Assembly: GCA_027578815.1 (NCBI GenBank)
Contig: JANBTH010000372.1
Span: forward strand, 1-18,920
DNA length: 18,920 bases
Direction of reading: 5' to 3'
DNA from: Coemansia sp. RSA 1804
Taxonomy: Eukaryota > Kickxellomycota > Kickxellomycetes > Kickxellales > Kickxellaceae
Positions 17,104 to 18,920 of this stretch are shown here, in pieces. The stretch's first letter is position 1. Every line of letters begins with the position of its first letter. The translations under genes were made by a program, and so were the position numbers. Under the pieces are notes generated by a model. It was not told where the DNA came from, searched no databases, and saw only the letters and a program-made list of their open reading frames with translations.

Positions 17104-18018
17104 TTCGGTTAGTAATTCAGATAATTCGTAAGGAGAATAAAGTAAACAACCACGCAGCCGGTGCTAAACCCACAGTAGCGACAACCTCGTCTTTCTTCGC
17201 TTTGGTAAGATATACTTCGAGTCTGTAAAGTAATATTATAAGGTTTACGCTAAAGCAAACGAAAACCTACAAACAAACGTATAATAAAACCAGCCAAAAT
17301 GAAAACAAATAGGAAAGATAAAAATTAGAGAAAAACAAGAGCTGTAAACAAAAATAATCGGTGTATTTATACAAAAAATACAAACGCCCACAAAAAATTT
17401 TCAAACCCATGCATTCATGCGTTGTATTAACGCTGTACATGAGAATGGGAGAGAGAAAGACGGGGAGTATATACTTTGAGAAAAATGTATAAAGTGTTTT
17501 GTTCCTGGTACGCAAATACACCCTTACATGTGCTCTAGACAATGTTACTTTGGATATTGAAAGTATAGTGTGTATCAATTGAACAGGGAATAAGAGGTAT
17601 ATAAATAATACAAAGATATAATGCCGTAGTAACACAAGAAAAGCATGAAGAATTGAACGAACACGCAAGAAAGAAGGAAAACAACAGTTTATCTTTTTCA
17701 TGCTCTTTTTTCGTACATAATAAGAGCAAAAAATGTACGTGTTACTGAAACGCGTCAAATGAGAAACAATTTTTTTGATTGAACGGGCGGACGTGACAAC
17801 TCACAATAAAAAATAATAGTCACGCATAAAATCATCATATTCCCCATAAGCTATAGACAGCCATGCAACGCATATATTCTATAAATGCATAAAGTCACAA
17901 AAGCTGCGTTTTCACGAGTATTTTCTTGTCTTTGCAAACAATTCAAATTAGTCCTTATCTTTTCCTTGTTTCACTCTCTTTGTATTTGTACATATCACAG
18001 CAATTACACAACTGCAAA
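17104..18018. other. AT-rich divergent spacer between the WD40 gene and PRP3
   Basis: 915 bp, strongly AT-rich, with the plus strand notably A-rich from about 17260 to 17720. It should contain both promoters. An ATG-led minus-strand frame (17701-17267, 144 codons) is very hydrophobic because of the T-rich strand; I do not call it. One ACGCGT occurs at 17750-17755. T- and C-rich sequence (17920-17980) just upstream of the PRP3 ATG looks like a normal fungal leader. No RNA gene was recognised. Confidence 0.5.
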
Positions 18019-18920
18019 ATGTCACAGCCTCCGAAAAGCCAAGAGGAAATCAATGCACTGATTGCAAAAAAGCGTGCGGAGGTGCTCGCCCGAATGGCAA
18101 GCATGAACCTTCCCACCGGTGGAGGCGTGGGTTTACCACGACCGCCGTCTGGCGCACAGCCAGCAAAGCCAATAGATCAAGCAGCGCTGCAGGAGACGAT
18201 TGCCGCCAGTAGGGCACGGATTGAGGCCAAGCTGAGGAGCCAGAATATCGGCGGTAACGCCACAGCCATGCCTTCACCCAACTTGGCGCAACAACAGCAA
18301 CAGCAACAGTCGAAGGTTTCCGCGCATACGCAGGAACTTCATCCAATGCTTCGCGACGATTACAAACCCACAGGCCCCCAAGCCAAACGCGCAAAGCTAT
18401 CAACGATGCCGCGGATATCGTCAATCAAGGCAAACCAGCGGAAAGAGCCACCGCGACAACTCAAGATCGAACACGATGTACCTGCGTCGTTTACAGACCC
18501 CGAAAAGAATCCATACTACGATGTGCACATGGTCGGCGGACGACGTAAAGCCGAGCCGCAGATGCGTAAGCATGCAAAGCAGTTCCATTTTGTGCGTCCC
18601 GGGCAGTTTGTGGAGCAGGCGGAGAGAAAGAGGACCGAGGAAAGGATGGAGCAACTGAAGGCCGAGATCGCGGAGCGTGCATCCAAGGCACGGCTTGCTG
18701 AGGAGGTCCTTGATGTTGTTAATGTTATTCAGCCGCCGGAGCCACCTGCAGTCGAGTGGTGGGATACGCCGTTTCTTGCCAACGGCAGCGACTCCTATGA
18801 TCCGACTGCATATGCTCTTGATGGATCCGACTCCCTGGTCTCTATCTATGTGCAGCACCCAGTCCCCATTGATCCGCCGGAACCAATCCTCGCCATGAGC
18901 GAGGCGCCGAGCCATCTGAT
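18019..18920 (+). CDS. PRP3: U4/U6 snRNP protein PRP3, 5' part, cut by right edge
   Basis: 300 complete codons from the ATG at 18019, open to the window end. PRP3 (PRPF3) is a stable component of the U4/U6-U5 tri-snRNP and binds U4/U6 snRNA. The N-terminus has two similar Arg/Ala helices (KKRAEVLARM, residues 17-26, and SRARIEAKLR, about 64-73) and a poly-Gln run. From about residue 170 it matches the conserved PRP3 domain: NPYYDVHMV, KQFHFVRPGQFVEQAERKR, MEQLKAEIAERASKA, then VEWWDTPFL (human IEWWDSYII) and YVQHPVPIDPPE (human LVEHPAQLNPPV). The PWI domain at the human N-terminus is absent, as in shorter fungal forms. The C-terminal RNA-binding part lies beyond the window. No intron is seen in the visible part. 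Confidence 0.92.
   Translation, partial: MSQPPKSQEEINALIAKKRAEVLARMASMNLPTGGGVGLPRPPSGAQPAKPIDQAALQETIAASRARIEAKLRSQNIGGNATAMPSPNLAQQQQQQQSKVSAHTQELHPMLRDDYKPTGPQAKRAKLSTMPRISSIKANQRKEPPRQLKIEHDVPASFTDPEKNPYYDVHMVGGRRKAEPQMRKHAKQFHFVRPGQFVEQAERKRTEERMEQLKAEIAERASKARLAEEVLDVVNVIQPPEPPAVEWWDTPFLANGSDSYDPTAYALDGSDSLVSIYVQHPVPIDPPEPILAMSEAPSHL
18289..18309 (+). repeat. CAA/CAG poly-glutamine run in PRP3
   Basis: Seven consecutive Gln codons of mixed CAA and CAG, in the disordered N-terminal part of PRP3. Mixed codons make it a fairly stable microsatellite. Confidence 0.9.

Noticed and set aside
17750..17755. ACGCGT as an MBF cell-cycle element
   Set aside because: It is a single six-base match about 270 bp from the PRP3 start and 650 bp from the WD40 start, with no second copy nearby. 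This is easily chance.

Overview
This is a stretch of eukaryotic nuclear DNA that reads as a fungus. Long, mostly uninterrupted genes are separated by visibly AT-richer spacers. The few introns that can be seen are short, with GTAAG-type donors and pyrimidine-TAG acceptors near the 5' ends of genes. The gene content points the same way: a fungal-type aspartokinase segment, a Fus1-like single-pass SH3 protein and a very large secreted/membrane mucin-like protein. A RAD51D-like paralog, an ELL-associated factor (EAF) and a SAP30BP/HCNGP homologue sit beside them. That mix would fit an early-diverging (zoopagomycete or mucoromycete grade) fungus better than a budding yeast, but the lineage is inference. 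There is no bacterial-style operon, tRNA, rRNA, CRISPR or complete transposon that I can see.

Layout, left to right. Positions 1-96 (minus) are a piece of aspartate kinase (Hom3 type) running off the left edge. A long AT- and pyrimidine-rich spacer follows (97-1560). At 1561-5168 (plus, one intron) is a 1143-residue signal-peptide, Ser/Thr/Glu/Pro-rich, single-pass surface protein. It carries a Trp-Pro-Glu-Val pentapeptide array and a compact membrane-proximal domain. At 6097-7272 (plus, possibly starting in an upstream exon at 5883) is an unrecognised Ser-rich protein. It converges on 7390-8181 (minus), a SAP30BP/HCNGP-family protein. At 9094-11532 (plus, 5' end uncertain) is a single-pass membrane protein with a C-terminal SH3 domain, converging on 11651-12850 (minus), a RAD51D-like ATPase. 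The RAD51D-like gene shares a short bidirectional promoter with 13226-14578 (plus), an EAF family elongation factor. EAF converges on 14829-17103 (minus, ATG in its own tiny exon), an AT-hook plus WD40 nuclear protein. A 915-bp spacer separates this from 18019-18920 (plus), the 5' part of splicing factor PRP3, cut by the right edge.

How the genes relate. Four genes act in nuclear RNA or DNA metabolism: SAP30BP and PRP3 in splicing or transcription, EAF in elongation, RAD51D in recombination repair. The WD40 protein is probably also nuclear. Two are cell-surface proteins whose architectures recall the fungal mucin sensor plus SH3 membrane adaptor theme (Msb2/Hkr1 with Sho1, or Fus1), though nothing here proves they interact. 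Three start codons had to be reconsidered. RAD51D starts at the ATG at 12850. The mucin needs exon 1 at 1561. The WD40 gene needs an upstream ATG at 17103.

The most interesting items are the mucin-like protein with a possible SEA-like domain, the aspartokinase piece with no catalytic half in the adjoining 1.5 kb, and the unresolved 5' ends of the SH3 and Ser-rich genes.
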